NCBI GenBank assembly: GCA_032209605.1
Contig: JASFXZ010000001.1
Span: 41,172,619 to 41,236,618, forward strand
Direction: 5' to 3'
DNA: 64,000 bases
Source of the DNA: Mactromeris polynyma
Taxonomy: Eukaryota > Mollusca > Bivalvia > Venerida > Mactridae
Shown: one piece after another, positions 34,669 through 47,404 of the stretch
Layout: every line of letters starts with the position of its first letter
How positions within the stretch are numbered: the first letter of the stretch is position 1
The notes under the pieces: model-generated
Told to the model about the DNA's origin: nothing
Databases searched by the model: none
The model's input: only the letters and a program-made list of their open reading frames with translations
Made by a program: the position numbers and the translations under genes

Positions 34669-35895
34669 GAAAGTCCGCGCCAGAACTTCTAATTAAAGAT
34701 CACAGAAAGTCCGTGCCAGAACTTCTTATTAAAGGTCTCAGAAAGTCCATGCCAGAACTTCTAATTAAATATCACAGAAAGTCCGAGCCAGAACTTCTAA
34801 TTAAATATCACAGAAAGTCCGAGCCAGAACTTCTAATTAAATATCACAGAAAGTCCGAGCCAGAACTTCTAATTAAATATCACAGAAAGTCCGAGCCAGA
34901 ACTTCTAATTAAATATCACAGAAAGTCCGAGCCAGAACTTCTAATTAAATATCACAGAAAGTCCGAGCCAGAACTTCTAATTAAATATCACAGAAAGTCC
35001 GTGCCAGAACTTCTAATTAAATATCACAGAAAGTCCGAGCCAGAACTTCTAATTAAATATCACAGAAAGTCCGAGCCAGAACTTCTAATTAAATATCACA
35101 GAAAGTCCGAGCCAGAACTTCTTATTAAAGGTCTCAGAAAGTCCATGCCAGAACTTCTAATTAAATATCACAGAAAGTCCGTGCCAGAACTTCTTATTAA
35201 TGGTCTCAGAAAGTCCATGCCAGAACTTCTAATTAAATATCACAGAAAGTCCGAGCCAGAACTTCTAATTAAATATCACAGAAAGTCCGAGCCAGAACTT
35301 CTAATTAAATATCACAGAAAGTCCGAGCCAGAACTTCTAATTAAATATCACAGAAAGTCCGAGCCAGAACTTCTAATTAAATATCACAGAAAGTCCGAGC
35401 CAGAACTTCTAATTAAATATCACAGAAAGTCCGAGCCAGAACTTCTAATTAAATATCACAGAAAGTCCGAGCCAGAACTTCTAATTAAAGATCACAGAAA
35501 GTCCGAGCCAGAACTTCTAATTAAAAATCACAGAAAGTCCGAGCCAGAACTTCTAATTAAAGATCACAGAAAGTCCGAGCCAGAACTTCTAATTAAATAT
35601 CACAGAAAGTCCGAGCCAGAACTTCTAATTAAATATCACAGAAAGTCCGAGCCAGAACTTCTAATTAAATATCACAGAAAGTCCGAGCCAGAACTTCTAA
35701 TTAAAGATCACAGAAAGTCCGAGCCAGAACTTCTAATTAAAAATCACAGAAAGTCCGAGCCAGAACTTCTAATTAAAGATCACAGAAAGTCCGAGCCAGA
35801 ACTTCTAATTAAATATCACAGAAAGTCCGTGCCAGAACTTGTAATTAAAGATCACAGAAAGTCCGTGCCAGAACTTGTAATAAAAGATCACTGAA
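34669..35895 (+). repeat. 36-bp minisatellite, ~34 units, one frame open throughout
   Basis: Unit of 36 bp built from CAGAAAGTCCGAGCC, AGAACTTCTAATTAAA and a variable TATCA/GATCA end. One plus-strand frame is open for about 390 codons, giving a 12-residue repeat (YHRKSEPELLIK). The other two frames hit stops in every unit, so openness follows from period and phase alone. Variants (GTCTCA, GTGCC, GATCA) are clustered. No promoter, non-repetitive domain or splice context was seen, so it is treated as satellite. Confidence 0.9.
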
Positions 35896-38414
35896 AAATC
35901 CTACTTTCGCTTTTATGTCTAAAATTAAGCTACTCTCGGTTTAAAAACGCATTTGACAGTCGTTGTGTAAAATGAAACGCAATTTTGGCGGTTTGAAACC
36001 ACCACACAGGTATCAGAGAAGAAGATTTGCAACTATCGCTACGCGCTGGTTTTCATTAAACAAATATATGGTCTCATATACATTACGACGTATATTTTAA
36101 CAATCTTCTAGCTCTTGGCATCATTATCAAATGAAGTAGGAAATTATATAGATTTCATCCAAAGCTATGTATCGGTACTTGTTTTAAGTTGATATTGAGA
36201 CAAAAAGGCAAAAGCTTGGTAGGGCAGGCCGAAATGGCAATAATACATACTTGCATATTTCTAATATATCTATACATTTCTCTAGTATAATTTTTGATTT
36301 GTGTTATATTCTTTCTGTTCAAGATAAAATATGCCATCGTCTGTTGTCTTCTGTAATAACTATCTGCAATTTAACCTGTTGAAAATGTTGACCGAGTGAT
36401 ACTCCTACCTTCTACATTCTACTCATATAAGCTCTAAAGTATGCAGTATACAATTAATACACATTTTCATCATGAATTCCACGTATCAGGTTTTCCAATT
36501 TTTGAAAGAAACAACAAACACAGGCATAATGGTATCTCATTTAATCCCGATGCATCAGAGTGAAAGGACTCGATGTAGCGTAGTCAGCCAGGTATTTTAG
36601 GATTATCATTCTTACAGACTTAGTCTATCATACTACAAGAACCGCAAACATCCATTTTACGTTTAAAGGATGGAACTTTATTTAGCATAGGACTCAGTAG
36701 CGTGCAGTAACACAGTAGTTATTATAACGTTCAGTTTACACACCAAATATTACAGGTGGTTGTCATTCTTTCGTCTATGTCAACAAGTGGGTCATATCGT
36801 TCCAGGTAAATATGCATCGAGGTACTTGGGTAACACGTAAACCAAGGCTACTAACCTCACTAAAGTTCATTCTGTTGATATTAATGATACATATATTTTT
36901 GCCCTCGTGATTAGTTTACTGTATCATGCTGACCATTAGGCCGTAGTAACTGTCACAATTACATAAGATCATCCGGTTTGCTGACTTCTTTGTTAACACA
37001 TTTTATTATACATGTATACAATATTCATAACTGCGGTATAATAAAGACATATTTAAATGATTTAACTTTGTTTTATGTGTATGACTACACCATATCGAGC
37101 CCATTGCTCTAATGGCGTCCATGAAGTGGAGTCTTTTGCAAACGAACTGCCCGATGAAACCAAGCAGTACTTAATGGTCCCATATATGGTTTCCAGGTTT
37201 GATATTCTACCAAACATTCCTAAAACATCGCAAAACAAAATACCAACGAGTCTGTGTTCCAGACTGCTGTTTGTTTCTTGCGACGTAACACCATATTTAT
37301 TCACCAAAGCGTCAGCCTGGGAACACATGAACATCTACATGCAGCGCTATCTGAATTATCCCCGTGACAGCTAAATCCTATAGATAGTTCCCATATCTAC
37401 AATATTTACCTACCTTGTTTGTTCTTAATCATCAGCCATTTTGATAGGCAAAACTGATAAGCTCTTATAGGAGTAATTTCCAAACGGTGATCATTGCGAA
37501 AATACCAAGAGAATTTGCATGTGACAACCACTTTTTCTTCGACTTACTAAGTCAACTGCCCACATGAGCATAATGCCAAAGTATTTATTTTTTAAATCTG
37601 ATTAATTTATCATTGTTTACATTATATTCCCTATACACTTCAAGGAAATTTGCCTATCAATATGGCCGACAATTCAGAACAAGGGAGGTAAATAATATAA
37701 CTGAGGGAACTATCTATACGGCATATATACGACAGGCATTCTGAACAGTACCAGTCAAAATTTTGGGACTTTGGATATATAGGCATTATCAAAGCGCGTA
37801 CTGTATCATTACTTAACGGCAAATATTTTGTTACTCGCTGACATTTTCAAATGTATAAGACCTTTTCGCTTTGATCACCACGTGTTGCGCATAACACATA
37901 TTGAAGACGACATCGGCAATCTCGTTTCACTGACAATAAAAATGACAATCGAATCTTGTTCATGATACGCAACCAGAAATGTAATAATCAATGAATGCCA
38001 GTCAATTTGGGATATATATCTAGTTTTACATCACGTACCATTATAACTAATAAGCAATGGAATAGGAATAAAGTGAGGTTTATATGATTGACAAGAAAAC
38101 GCTGAAGGCGTAACTCCTCTGCTTAATACTATTCATGTCATGCTCAATTAAATGGATCTGTTACGAGTAGAAACATGGGATTATTGACAATAATGACTTG
38201 ATCTTTCAGATGTACTTGCTTTGTACATAAGTTTTGAATCCCCACGAAACTATAAAAGCTGGATAATCCGATTATATGCTATCCTTTATTGAATGGAAAC
38301 TGACTTTCCCGTATCTAATTAAATCGTAGCATTCTCTTTGTCTGCAAACAGATACGTTCGAATACGGAGCTTGTGACTTGTAAATATAGTTTCTATAAGA
38401 GAGAGGAGAGGGGA
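35896..38414. other. gene-poor; two antiparallel ORFs at 37062-37374
   Basis: Unassigned AT-rich sequence. At 37062-37374 both strands are open for about 90-99 codons. The minus frame is preceded by an acceptor-like TTCCCAG at about 37320 and could be an exon, but neither product was recognised. Confidence 0.3.
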
Positions 38415-38840
38415 GAGAGAGTAAGTTGATACAGTGACCGCCACATACGTTTAACAAGACATGGCCTCTCCCGACAGACTTCCGGGAAAACAACAATCCA
38501 TAAAACATAAGGCATTAAAACACAATGTGTCTATACCCTTAACAGTTCTTTTATCCGTCATATATCAAGGGATTAAACGTTTAAACAACTGTTTCAAGAG
38601 AAGGTACGTACTTCTCAAGTTTTTAAATCATCAGTCGATTTTACAGAATGATGAACATTCAATATAGCAAAATGAGACTCATTTTTAACATTATTTTTCT
38701 TGCTTAAACAAACGTGAAAAAATGAAGCGGGTTTCATAGAAAATGAACTCTTCTTTTTTGGGTCCAAACACATTTATTTTACGAGTCTATTCCACAAACC
38801 GTATGTTGAACAAATCAAGGTATTAATACGCCGGTTCTTT
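38415..38840 (+). repeat. dispersed repeat 'GGGAACGCCACA', copy 1
   Basis: Shares, in order, AAGTTGATACAG, GCCACA, ACAAGACA, GGGAAAACAACA and AACAAATCAAG with 43675-43805 and 52860-53110. Class unknown, non-coding. Confidence 0.55.
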
Positions 38841-39124
38841 AATCCCCAATGTCCCATGTTTAATTTCTTATTTATTTATTCAATCTAAAATCCCCGAAAA
38901 CTAAAACACACTATCTCCAATTCCCACTCATTGACTCCCACTCTCTAGCTTTCTGAACCCTTTTTAAGAACTTACTCCCAAAACTCAACTCCCCTCAAGA
39001 TTTCCTCTAGGTATTTATATCTCTCTCTGAAACTGCGTGGCAATAACATGTTTATGATTATTATTCAATAGATTTAACAGAAATGTAACTTAATTAACGT
39101 CAAAGTTTATTAATTATCTTTTTC
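38841..39124. other. no supported gene
   Basis: C-rich simple text around 38890-39010 (runs of ACTCCCA-like words). No gene. Confidence 0.3.
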
Positions 39125-39315
39125 GTCAATGCGCTGATGTAGCAATTATCAATAGCGATTCAAACTGAGAAACTTAATAATTTGTACCTTCTAAGAATAA
39201 TTGGATTTGCTTCCGCAGACAATAAAAAGTGTTAGCTAATCAAGATTATTCATTATCCTTAATAGTTTAAACAGCGATGTAATTTCTACCTCCAATATCA
39301 TTGTCTAACATCACT
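39125..39315. repeat. dispersed repeat, copy 2 (see 1595-1835)
   Basis: Same order of blocks as 1595-1835, including GTTAGCTAATCAAGATTATT and TTTAAACAGCGATGTAATTT. Confidence 0.55.
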
Positions 39316-40624
39316 ACCCTAATGAAACCAGAATATTCATGCAATGAAGATTCTTAGAAGATTTCTGTACGAATTCAGATGGAATCTGTAGATTAACTAA
39401 TTACAAAGACAATATTAGTTTAAGAAAGTGAGTACTAACGACTATATTAACAATTGCTGTTCTTATAAATTGTCTTCCTCTTGCATAATTCTTGTGTACC
39501 AAGAAGCGTCTTTAAAAACTTAAAATAAGTTAAATGTTCACATAAGTATGTCCAGTTCATTTTTGTAACTACGCATATTAAACAAAATAATAATGAATTA
39601 TTTAAGCAATACACATAGACTATTAACACCCAACAAACAAAAGAATGTCTGAACATATATACATATACCATTAATTTAAATGCATGAAATAAACACTCAT
39701 CTACAACGACAAAAAAGCCCAGAAATATCTTGAAAGAAGATGGTCGGCGCAATTTGAAGGTTACGATTAGTTGTGCAACATAAACAAATGCGGTGATGTT
39801 ACGATTGCTGGTCACTGCATATCAAAATGGATTTCGGTAAATTCACCGAAATTCAGTGGATTTCGGTAAGGTAACGTACCTTTTATTGAAAGGTTAATCA
39901 ATACGTGTCAATGTTACAAACGTTGTTCGGTTGAAGAGAAATTGCGTAAGATTTGATTGGTTTAAACAACACTGATATGCAAATAGCAAAACACATTTCA
40001 GTACGGCTGCGCCGAAAAATACAGAATAAACATTATTTTGCTTTAGATAAACGTCGATAACACCCATTACGTGCAAAAAAGAATGTTTCATTGTAACTTT
40101 GAAAAGTTGGATATGCAAAGATTAATCCTTTTTCTCAAAATGTGATAGATATGAACATTTCGCAAATTTCTGAAGTCTTTAAATTCAGATCTCATATTTA
40201 TATAGAAAAAAAGATGTTGATTAATAAGTTATGACCGATTCTTGAAAAACTGATCCTGATTAGATCTATATTAGTTTCATTAATCAATTTATGAACAAAA
40301 AGATAATTATTTGAAAGATTTCACAATGGTTAATAGACGATTTTTGTATTTTTGTCTTTGATTTTGAGAAGTCCTGTATTCAGCAAAGAGTTTTCAGAAT
40401 CGAATTGATCCAGTTCATTTTACCATTTATGAACACATGGCATGGTGTTCAAAATTTACTCATGCATCAAACAGACTTAGACAGTAAGTGGAATGGGCGA
40501 GTAAAGATTTCATCTACTAACGCTTCAAAGGCACGGTTTAATCCGTAGTGGGACTAAACATAAAATACAATGACCTCTATCACGATATGTTTCGTCTCGT
40601 CAGTGCATCCTGTTGGTATTTATT
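39316..40624. other. no supported gene
   Basis: AT-rich. A minus-strand frame of 122 codons (39447-39815) is Phe/Tyr/Cys-rich in the manner of translated AT-rich DNA and is not called. TGGATTTCGGTAA is tandemly repeated near 39829-39870. Confidence 0.35.
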
Positions 40625-40858
40625 ATTTCATGGTCGACTTCTTTGTTCAATTTTGGCAATGTCGTTTAGCATGTCGTCAAAATCATCGGGCTGTGCAAAA
40701 TGTCTCCAACAGTTGCAATTAATCATTTTAATGCAATACAATCGTCTTTCTTGACGATTTTCTCCCATTAAACCTACTGATCTGTTGTAACAGAACATCG
40801 GATCAATCAGATTAAATGATATTCTGGTGGCCGGACAGTCATACAATACGTCTTTCAT
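40625..40858 (-). CDS. hypothetical 77-codon ORF, possible terminal exon
   Basis: ATG at 40858, stop at 40625. The product starts MKDVLYDCPATRISFN and ends AKIEQRSRP, with five cysteines and a balanced charged composition unlike random AT-rich translation. AATAAA follows the stop within about 10 nt (about 40612-40617). GAAAG just upstream could be an acceptor. No family recognised; it may be chance. Confidence 0.25.
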
Positions 40859-41270
40859 AAAACGTGTTTTCTTTGTATCGTGTTACTCAACTAAATTATT
40901 GTCTAGCACTGACATTTGTCATAATAATTACGACATGCTGAACATTTCCTTTCTTGTTTTAGCTCGTGCAAAGAAAGCATCGGACAAAATATGTTTCGTG
41001 CCTTCCTATAGAACAATTGTGACATTACCTGATGTGACTATTGCCCACTCAGACCTAAATTGTCGATTGAGCCTTCTTCATACGTTGCATAGGTACATGT
41101 CCATTTTGCAATCACAGAAAGGTATCATTTCAATGCTGTCGAGTTTATGAGGAAAATATTTTCGTGTCTGTTGTTGTATGCGGGCTATGACAGAATGTGT
41201 GTTTGTGTGTATGCTGCATTCTTATTCACTTGTCAGTTATTTTAAAACGGTAACAATGCAAACAAGAGGG
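40859..41270. other. no supported gene
   Basis: A 107-codon plus-strand frame (40827-41150) overlaps the minus ORF above and has no domain features. Confidence 0.3.
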
Positions 41271-41870
41271 CCATGATGGCCCTGAATAGTTCAACGGAGT
41301 GCCTGCAATGTTTGGTACTATGGTCATGTGTAACAGGGTAAATATTCTTCGAAGTTTCAACTATGATATATATATGAAAAGTTGCCGTCATGTTTTTAGG
41401 AATCCAAAAAAATTGAACAATCTTGGGTCACCCCAGGACGATCTGTTATGACCATCAAAATTGGGTCCGGAGTTTATACATATAGGAAAAATTACTCCGC
41501 CCTCCATGTGTTGACGAATCCAAAACAATTGAACAATCTTGATAAAGGGTTACCTAAGGAACATTTGTGTGAAGTTATTTTTAAAAAATAGTACATATAA
41601 GAAAAATAGCTCAGCCTCCTGGCAGCCATGTTTTTTGACGAATAAAAATAATTTGAACAATTTTGGTAGAGAGACTTCTAAGGAATATTTGTTTGAAGTT
41701 ATCAAAATTGGGTTTTTATTTTTAGCAAGAAGATTTTTTGAAGATTCCATTATATACATGTACATATAGGAAAATGGGCTCCGACCCATGGCAGCCCTGT
41801 TTTTGACGAATCCCCTCATTGCATTTTGTAGAGTGTCATCCTAGTAACATTTCGCTTAACTTTTGTAAAA
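41271..41870 (+). repeat. molluscan 'gagggccatgatggccct' repeat with internal ~120-140-bp units
   Basis: Opens CAAGAGGGCCATGATGGCCC, followed by three or four imperfect units containing GACGAATCCAAAACAATTG, CAATCTTG, ATATAGGAAAAAT.ACTCCG and GGCAGCCATGTTTTT. This text type is widespread in bivalve genomes (my recollection). Non-coding. Confidence 0.7.
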
Positions 41871-42985
41871 TTCCACAAAGTGGTTTCAAATGTGATGTTT
41901 TAGAACAACACAGGAAGTCGGCCATTTTGTAGTTGGTGTTGTTGATCAATCGCGGCGCTTGTTGTTTTTGTAGTCACCACACGAAGCTTCTGTGCCCCAT
42001 GGCAGTGTGCGCCTCATTGTCTTTGTTGTATAGCTTATGTGTCCCTTCATATGTGTGACTCTAAAAGCACTAGGAGGCACACGCACGCGCACACATACGG
42101 ACTTATGAGTAAAGGACGCATCATATAACCCATAAAATCTACTGGGAGTGTTTTTGTATAATCAGTAGAGTGCTGACACCCGCAGAGGTCACTTGTGACT
42201 ACATACTTTCGTCAAAACTTTCAAGCGAAATTGTTGCGTTATGAAACTGAATGGGTTTTTTAACATTATTGTTGTCTGGAAAATATCCCCATGGGGTTTT
42301 ATATGTATTATTTCAATTCCGGAAAGGTCTACAAATAATATCATTATGTGAATCACGTAAGATTATTATTTTCCTATTAGATTTCATTTTGAAAGAGTGT
42401 TTTTCTCGTTTCTAATTTGTTGAAACAACAAATGATAATTAATGTCCACAAGCTATGGTATTTCAGTATTAGTTCTACCTTCAATTAGCAAAAACAAATG
42501 CTGGAGTGGAGAAGGAAAAGCTACTCACATGTACAAAAGAACATGGCCAAGTTACAATACACATGCATTACATAAACGTTGTCTGGGTGCCGTTGGGTTA
42601 TTTTTTATATAGTCTTATCAAGTTCATTTATGGAAATATGTACTGTCAAAAAACCTAATTTTTGCAAGACTTTGCCAGAATATAACTTATATATCATAAA
42701 ATCCAAAGCTTTATTATGCTTTTTGCATGCGTCCTCTGAATATTACTCAGTTACCATTGTTAATGGGCACTCACAATGTAAAATAGATATTTATGTAATT
42801 TTACTCAATGTCTTCACCAACACCAAGGCGTTTGAGGGCTTTTATCTAGCTCGACGTTTAGAGTTTCATTCTTGACACCCAGATTCCTAAACTCTTCTTC
42901 AAGATGGTCAATATTTTTTTAATACTCTTGGATCAATCCGTCAAGTTATCTCTCTCCGGACAAGTTTATCCTAGTTTCTTCCTGG
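41871..42985. other. no supported gene
   Basis: AT-rich, with a CA-rich patch (42080-42105). A 98-codon frame at 42579-42875 is not convincing. Confidence 0.35.
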
Positions 42986-43215
42986 TTAGCATTGTCAGCT
43001 CAGTCGGTAGAGCACTCGACTGTTAATTTAGAGGTCGAAGGTTCGAAACCCGGGCGAGCCGAATGTTCTTACATGACAATTTGACTGAAGAGTGTAGAGG
43101 AGCACGTTAGTACTGGTCGGTAACCCAGGAGGACTCATTAAGTGAACTGATCGCTGTAGATATCCGAAATACTGTTGAAAAACGGCGTAAAGCCCACAAG
43201 CAGCTATCCTCTGGA
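42986..43215 (+). mobile_element. tRNA-derived SINE, full-length-like
   Basis: A box CAGCTCAGTCGGTAGAGCAC, a cloverleaf-like arm with anticodon-position GTT, and a B box GGTTCGAAACC are followed by a body and AAAAACGGCGTAAAGCCCA, the tail type shared with 28088-28305. It is a SINE, not a tRNA gene, because the tRNA-like part runs straight into the body. Confidence 0.85.
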
Positions 43216-43674
43216 ACGCCGCAGCTGTCTCACGGTAAGAAAAAATAGCCTATTCGTTCGACTGTAAAATGGTGCTTTTTGTGGGGTCTTTTGTACAACA
43301 TGTTCAATGGTATGTGTTTTTATGCAACTTTCCAATGATTTTGGAATGTTAATATTAATGTTATATTAAATTAGTGGTGCTGAGCCTCAGCATTATATAC
43401 TGTTTGCCAAAATGTCATTATGAAGAAATTATACTGCGTTCTCGTTAAATGATATCTGATTCCAAAGTCCGAAATCAAATAAGACTGAATTTGCACAATA
43501 GTAACACGATGAAACAAATTCCAAGTACGTTAAGAGCACGTCACAAGCAGTGTAGGTGACCAAATTACTTCATCACCCCTTCGTAGTTGCTGCGGTTGAA
43601 GAGGGTAGTATTATTTAAGATATGAATTGCATTGAAGATTCCTTAATACATCTTAAAGACAAAACTAGGAAAAG
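43216..43674. other. no supported gene
   Basis: Nothing recognised. Confidence 0.3.
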
Positions 43675-43805
43675 AAATATAAGTTGATACAGGGAACGCC
43701 ACACACACAAGACAACACCTCTATTCACAGACCCCGGGGAAACAACAGTCAACAAAATATTAGGGACGTAAAAGGTTGAAGGGTTAAACAATACAAATTA
43801 CGGAA
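43675..43805 (+). repeat. dispersed repeat 'GGGAACGCCACA', copy 2
   Basis: AAGTTGATACAGGGAACGCC, CAAGACAACACCT and GGGGAAACAACAGTCAACAA align with 38415 and 52870. Confidence 0.6.
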
Positions 43806-44234
43806 ATTTCCCAAATTAGAGATGATGATACCTGCCTATTTAAATGGCAACAACAAATCAAAATTAAACATGTTGTAATACACATTACGTGTTTAACTGT
43901 TTATTTTTGAAATCATACTTAAATCATTTTTCTACATCATAAATGTCACTTAGATAAGGAGACAAAAACACTCTCCATATTTCGTATATAACTAAACTTG
44001 CATATCCTCCCTTCACTAATACACATTCAGTGAAATATATTGCAATATTGTGTTTGTTTGGTAATATATAATATGCTAAATAATATTTTCTGTTAACAAA
44101 TGTACATTTATCGAAAGTTGTATTTATTTACAACTATGTTAATATTTGCATGTATGCTCGTAGGCAATATTGCCTTTTGCAAACAATATATCTCTATCTA
44201 TGTCTACATCTGCATTTACAGCAGGTATTAAATA
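43806..44234. other. no supported gene
   Basis: AT-rich. This is where gag/protease of the adjacent gypsy relic would be expected, but nothing recognisable remains. Confidence 0.3.
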
Positions 44235-46216
44235 GTGTTTCCAATTATTAAACTCATTTCTGATGTAATCATGGTCCAAATGTGTAATCTAGCTGAACAC
44301 TTCATTTACACATGTGATGCTAAACTAGTGCAAGGTAAAATTAGGAGACTCCCACTAAATTCAAACGAATGTTCGTGTCACTCTCCGCGAGCGTCTATGA
44401 TTTGTATAGTAAGAAAAAAGAATGATAGTTTTCAGATTAGGTGTGGATTTAAAAGGCTTTGGATTCTGTACTATCCAGAACTTTCCCCGAATAGATGAAA
44501 CATCAAATTATCAGTAGTCATTTTTACCAGTTAATTGATTTAGCCAGTTGATATTGGCAATTCAGAGTGAATGAGTTTGATGCACCAGAAACCAGTTTCA
44601 AAGTACAATGTACCTGGACGGGGTCAATTTATGTTTACAGTAATGCATTTCGAGTTGAAAATGCACCTGCATCATTTGAAAGTAAATGAAAGCAGTTTTG
44701 AGTGGGATTGACTTTGCTAAATGGCTGATGTATTGTAGATGATTTGAGGTAGGACCTGTATGTAAGCAATCAAAGGAGATTGGTTTAGAAAATCTCATTT
44801 GAAGCTTGAAACTAGAAAAACGTAAATTGTTTCAAACAAAAAATGTTTCATAGAATATGGACTACCACCACAAGGCATAACTTGTGACCCTAACATAACT
44901 AAATGCATTAATGCCAAGCAATAAGCTTGAGTTAAGCCTTAGTTAGGAATGAGTGGATACTAAAGATATGATTTTTTTTCTGAAATTGCCTTTCTGCTGA
45001 CAAATAGAATAAGAAAGAAAGATAAATGTATCCGGGGAATTGAAGGAAAAGGCTTTTTAAAACCCGAAAAGCTCCTAACAAATCAGCAATTTTGTCTTTT
45101 CTTGATTCAAAATGGGGTAAATTCATATTTTATACTAATGCCAGTGACCCAGTGTATACATTTAGATTTCCTATCTTACGGAAGCAGCATTTTTAATAAA
45201 AAGCAACAAATAAAAGTGATACTGTTAGCTATTGTACATTTTGTACACATTATAAACATTACCTTTTAGAACGCAAATTCGTTCTGATCACAATGACCTA
45301 TTTAGAAAGCATGTCAGGCCAGATGGATAGAGATTTTAGGCCAATACGAATATGATACACAGTTCAGAGAATATCCAAAATGTTTCAACGCCGATAGACT
45401 GACATACCTTAAAGGTCCTTGTAAACTATTAGGCTGCCCTACATGCAATTGTAGTGTCCCATTCGATCAACTCAATAAGAACAAGGCTGAAGGACAGAGT
45501 GATACCAAGAGGAGTAATTTTAGTGATATGGAAGGACTGAATCCAAATAATTGCTTCCTTAGCAGTGACAACTATATTGTATGCAATTTAGATGATGATA
45601 GTACCAGACGATCAACAAGCAGTTCCTAATTGGCTGAATGGTTAGCCTTAACAGGAACTTATGGATTTACAAATACGTACATGACAATTTCAGAAATAAT
45701 GAGGCTAAAAATGGACATGAGACTAAGTCTGAAAAAAACAACATAAAGACATTTCCATATGACGGTCTTGGGAATAATTTCCAAATCATGATGAGTTATT
45801 GTTTCCTTAACACTTTGATAAGTACTTAGTCTAGAGGTCCCTGAAGAAATAACACCAATAATCTTTCATCATTCGCACAAAAAAAACATTCTGGTCAATT
45901 AGGTAGAAACCGCACATTAGAAGTTGTCAAACGTAGATTTACTGGCCATGGATATCCGCTGATGAAGCTTTGATGGTACAAATTGTGACTAGTATTCTCG
46001 ATAAGAACCAGGGCCGAGCAAAGTCAAGTCCGAGCGTAATCAAATTCAGGCTAATCGTCAGACCAAAATTGTAGCCGTTATATCCTATGCGCTTTGTTAA
46101 TCCTATAACTCGCAATAACAATGATTATAGTAATACGTGACTGTTACTTCACTAAATGGAAAATGCCATTTGCTGTCCCTAACCATATACAGCGTGTACT
46201 GTTGCCAGTACTCTAA
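44235..46216 (+). mobile_element. decayed Ty3/gypsy retrotransposon pol relic (RT-RNase H-integrase)
   Basis: Read across frames, the plus strand shows the gypsy pol order. Early RT: CDAKLVQGKIRRLPL and SPRASMICIVRKKNDSF (about 44310-44440). RT core: an ENAPASFE-type block (about 44650-44690) and a retained VDD (44735-44743) at the YxDD site. RNase H: YTNASD at 45131-45148, where the usual catalytic Asp of TDAS is Asn; SDH at 45283-45291; ARWIE at 45318-45332; then an open stretch to a stop at 45627-45629 with CxxxxCxxCxC. Integrase: HGYP near 45947 and CYFTKWKMPFAVPN (about 46142-46183), with a stop at 46214-46216. Many frameshifts and stops make it inactive. No gag or LTRs were found. The family is inferred from motif order. 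Confidence 0.75.
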
Positions 46217-46502
46217 TTACATAGTTTTTCCTTCAGTTTTGGTACCTATCCCAGATCCATACGGACCAAATGAGAACATTTAAATCCGTTAGGTGTTGAC
46301 TTATACTTATTACTAGTCTTATTGTATAACATAATGTAGTTTCAGAACAATTATTCAAATTGTGGCGGTTATTTGTATAAACTTCACACAACATTTACAT
46401 AAACGACTCATTAAAGTGCGCTCGAACCCGTTGTCATATATAACTAGGTACATGTATATGTATTATTTGAGCATAACACATTTAACGATAAATGTATCCG
46501 TT
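46217..46502. other. no supported gene
   Basis: Possible flank of the gypsy relic; nothing recognisable. Confidence 0.3.
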
Positions 46503-46711
46503 ATTGTTCGATTAACGGGTTAACCGTTCGATAGACATTTTGGTTAATCGGTGAGTAAACAATATTCCCATCCATAAAAATATTGTAATGTTACTGTTGA
46601 TAAGTAGTCTGTTGTTATCGTTATCAGTGAAGGTTACTATAATTGACTATTCTCGTTCTGCTACTGTCGATAGAATTTCCGGTTAACCGGTTAGCAAAAT
46701 AATCGAACATT
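46503..46711. mobile_element. GGTTAACC inverted-repeat element
   Basis: TGTTCGATTAACGGGTTAAC on the left is inverted on the right (CCGGTTAACCGGTTAGC...TAATCGAACA). About 210 bp, non-coding, MITE-like. Confidence 0.5.
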
Positions 46712-47404
46712 CACATTCCTAAGAATTGAAATTAATTTCAACAACAACAAACATGTAAGATCCTTGAAAAAAGCAATACAATTCAAACTCTGGACCTGCA
46801 ATATTTCGTTTACCTAACACTATATTTCAACGTATAGTGCTGTAAGATTGACCACAAACAGGTGAATGAACATTCAGGACCGATTCTTTGTCAAGCTGTA
46901 ATATAATCGTCAAAAATGATCAACAACGAACTGTCAGCTTTTTAGTCGAAACATTTTAAAAAAGTTGTTCGAAAAATATCACAAAAAAATACCGAATACA
47001 AGTCTAATCGTGCTTAAACTTCTGCTGTGCTTGGAAGTATTAGGTAAAGGAACCATTCAGCCTCTTTCCAATGCCACGGAGCTTCTCAAATACACTGTCG
47101 TCTGAAAAAAAACCAATATAGTATTTTAGATTCGCGCTACTGGTGGTCGTTGTTAAATTATTTATCGATGTGTATTCAGAACAAAAGTTTTCGATGTCGA
47201 GGAATTACGTGGAAAGTAGCTCATATGATATAATTATTTTTGCTGTCTTTTATCTCAAAAAGCTTGAGAATAATACCGTAGATAACTATTTCAGAAATAT
47301 GTATCGGTAATTACTGGACAACGCCTAAAAAACAGGTACTTTTATTATTTCAATAATATAATTATGTTGTACAATTTAGTAATAATGATTTACATGATGC
47401 TTTA
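46712..47404. other. no supported gene
   Basis: Nothing recognised. Confidence 0.3.

Noticed and set aside
39447..39815. 122-codon minus-strand ORF as a membrane protein
   Set aside because: Phe/Tyr/Cys-rich composition typical of translated AT-rich DNA; no start context or conserved motif.
42991..43063. tRNA-Asn gene
   Set aside because: A and B boxes are good, but acceptor pairing is poor and the sequence runs directly into a SINE body with the shared tail.
45939..46121. Minus-strand ORF
   Set aside because: Lies opposite the integrase part of the plus-strand gypsy relic; a shadow.
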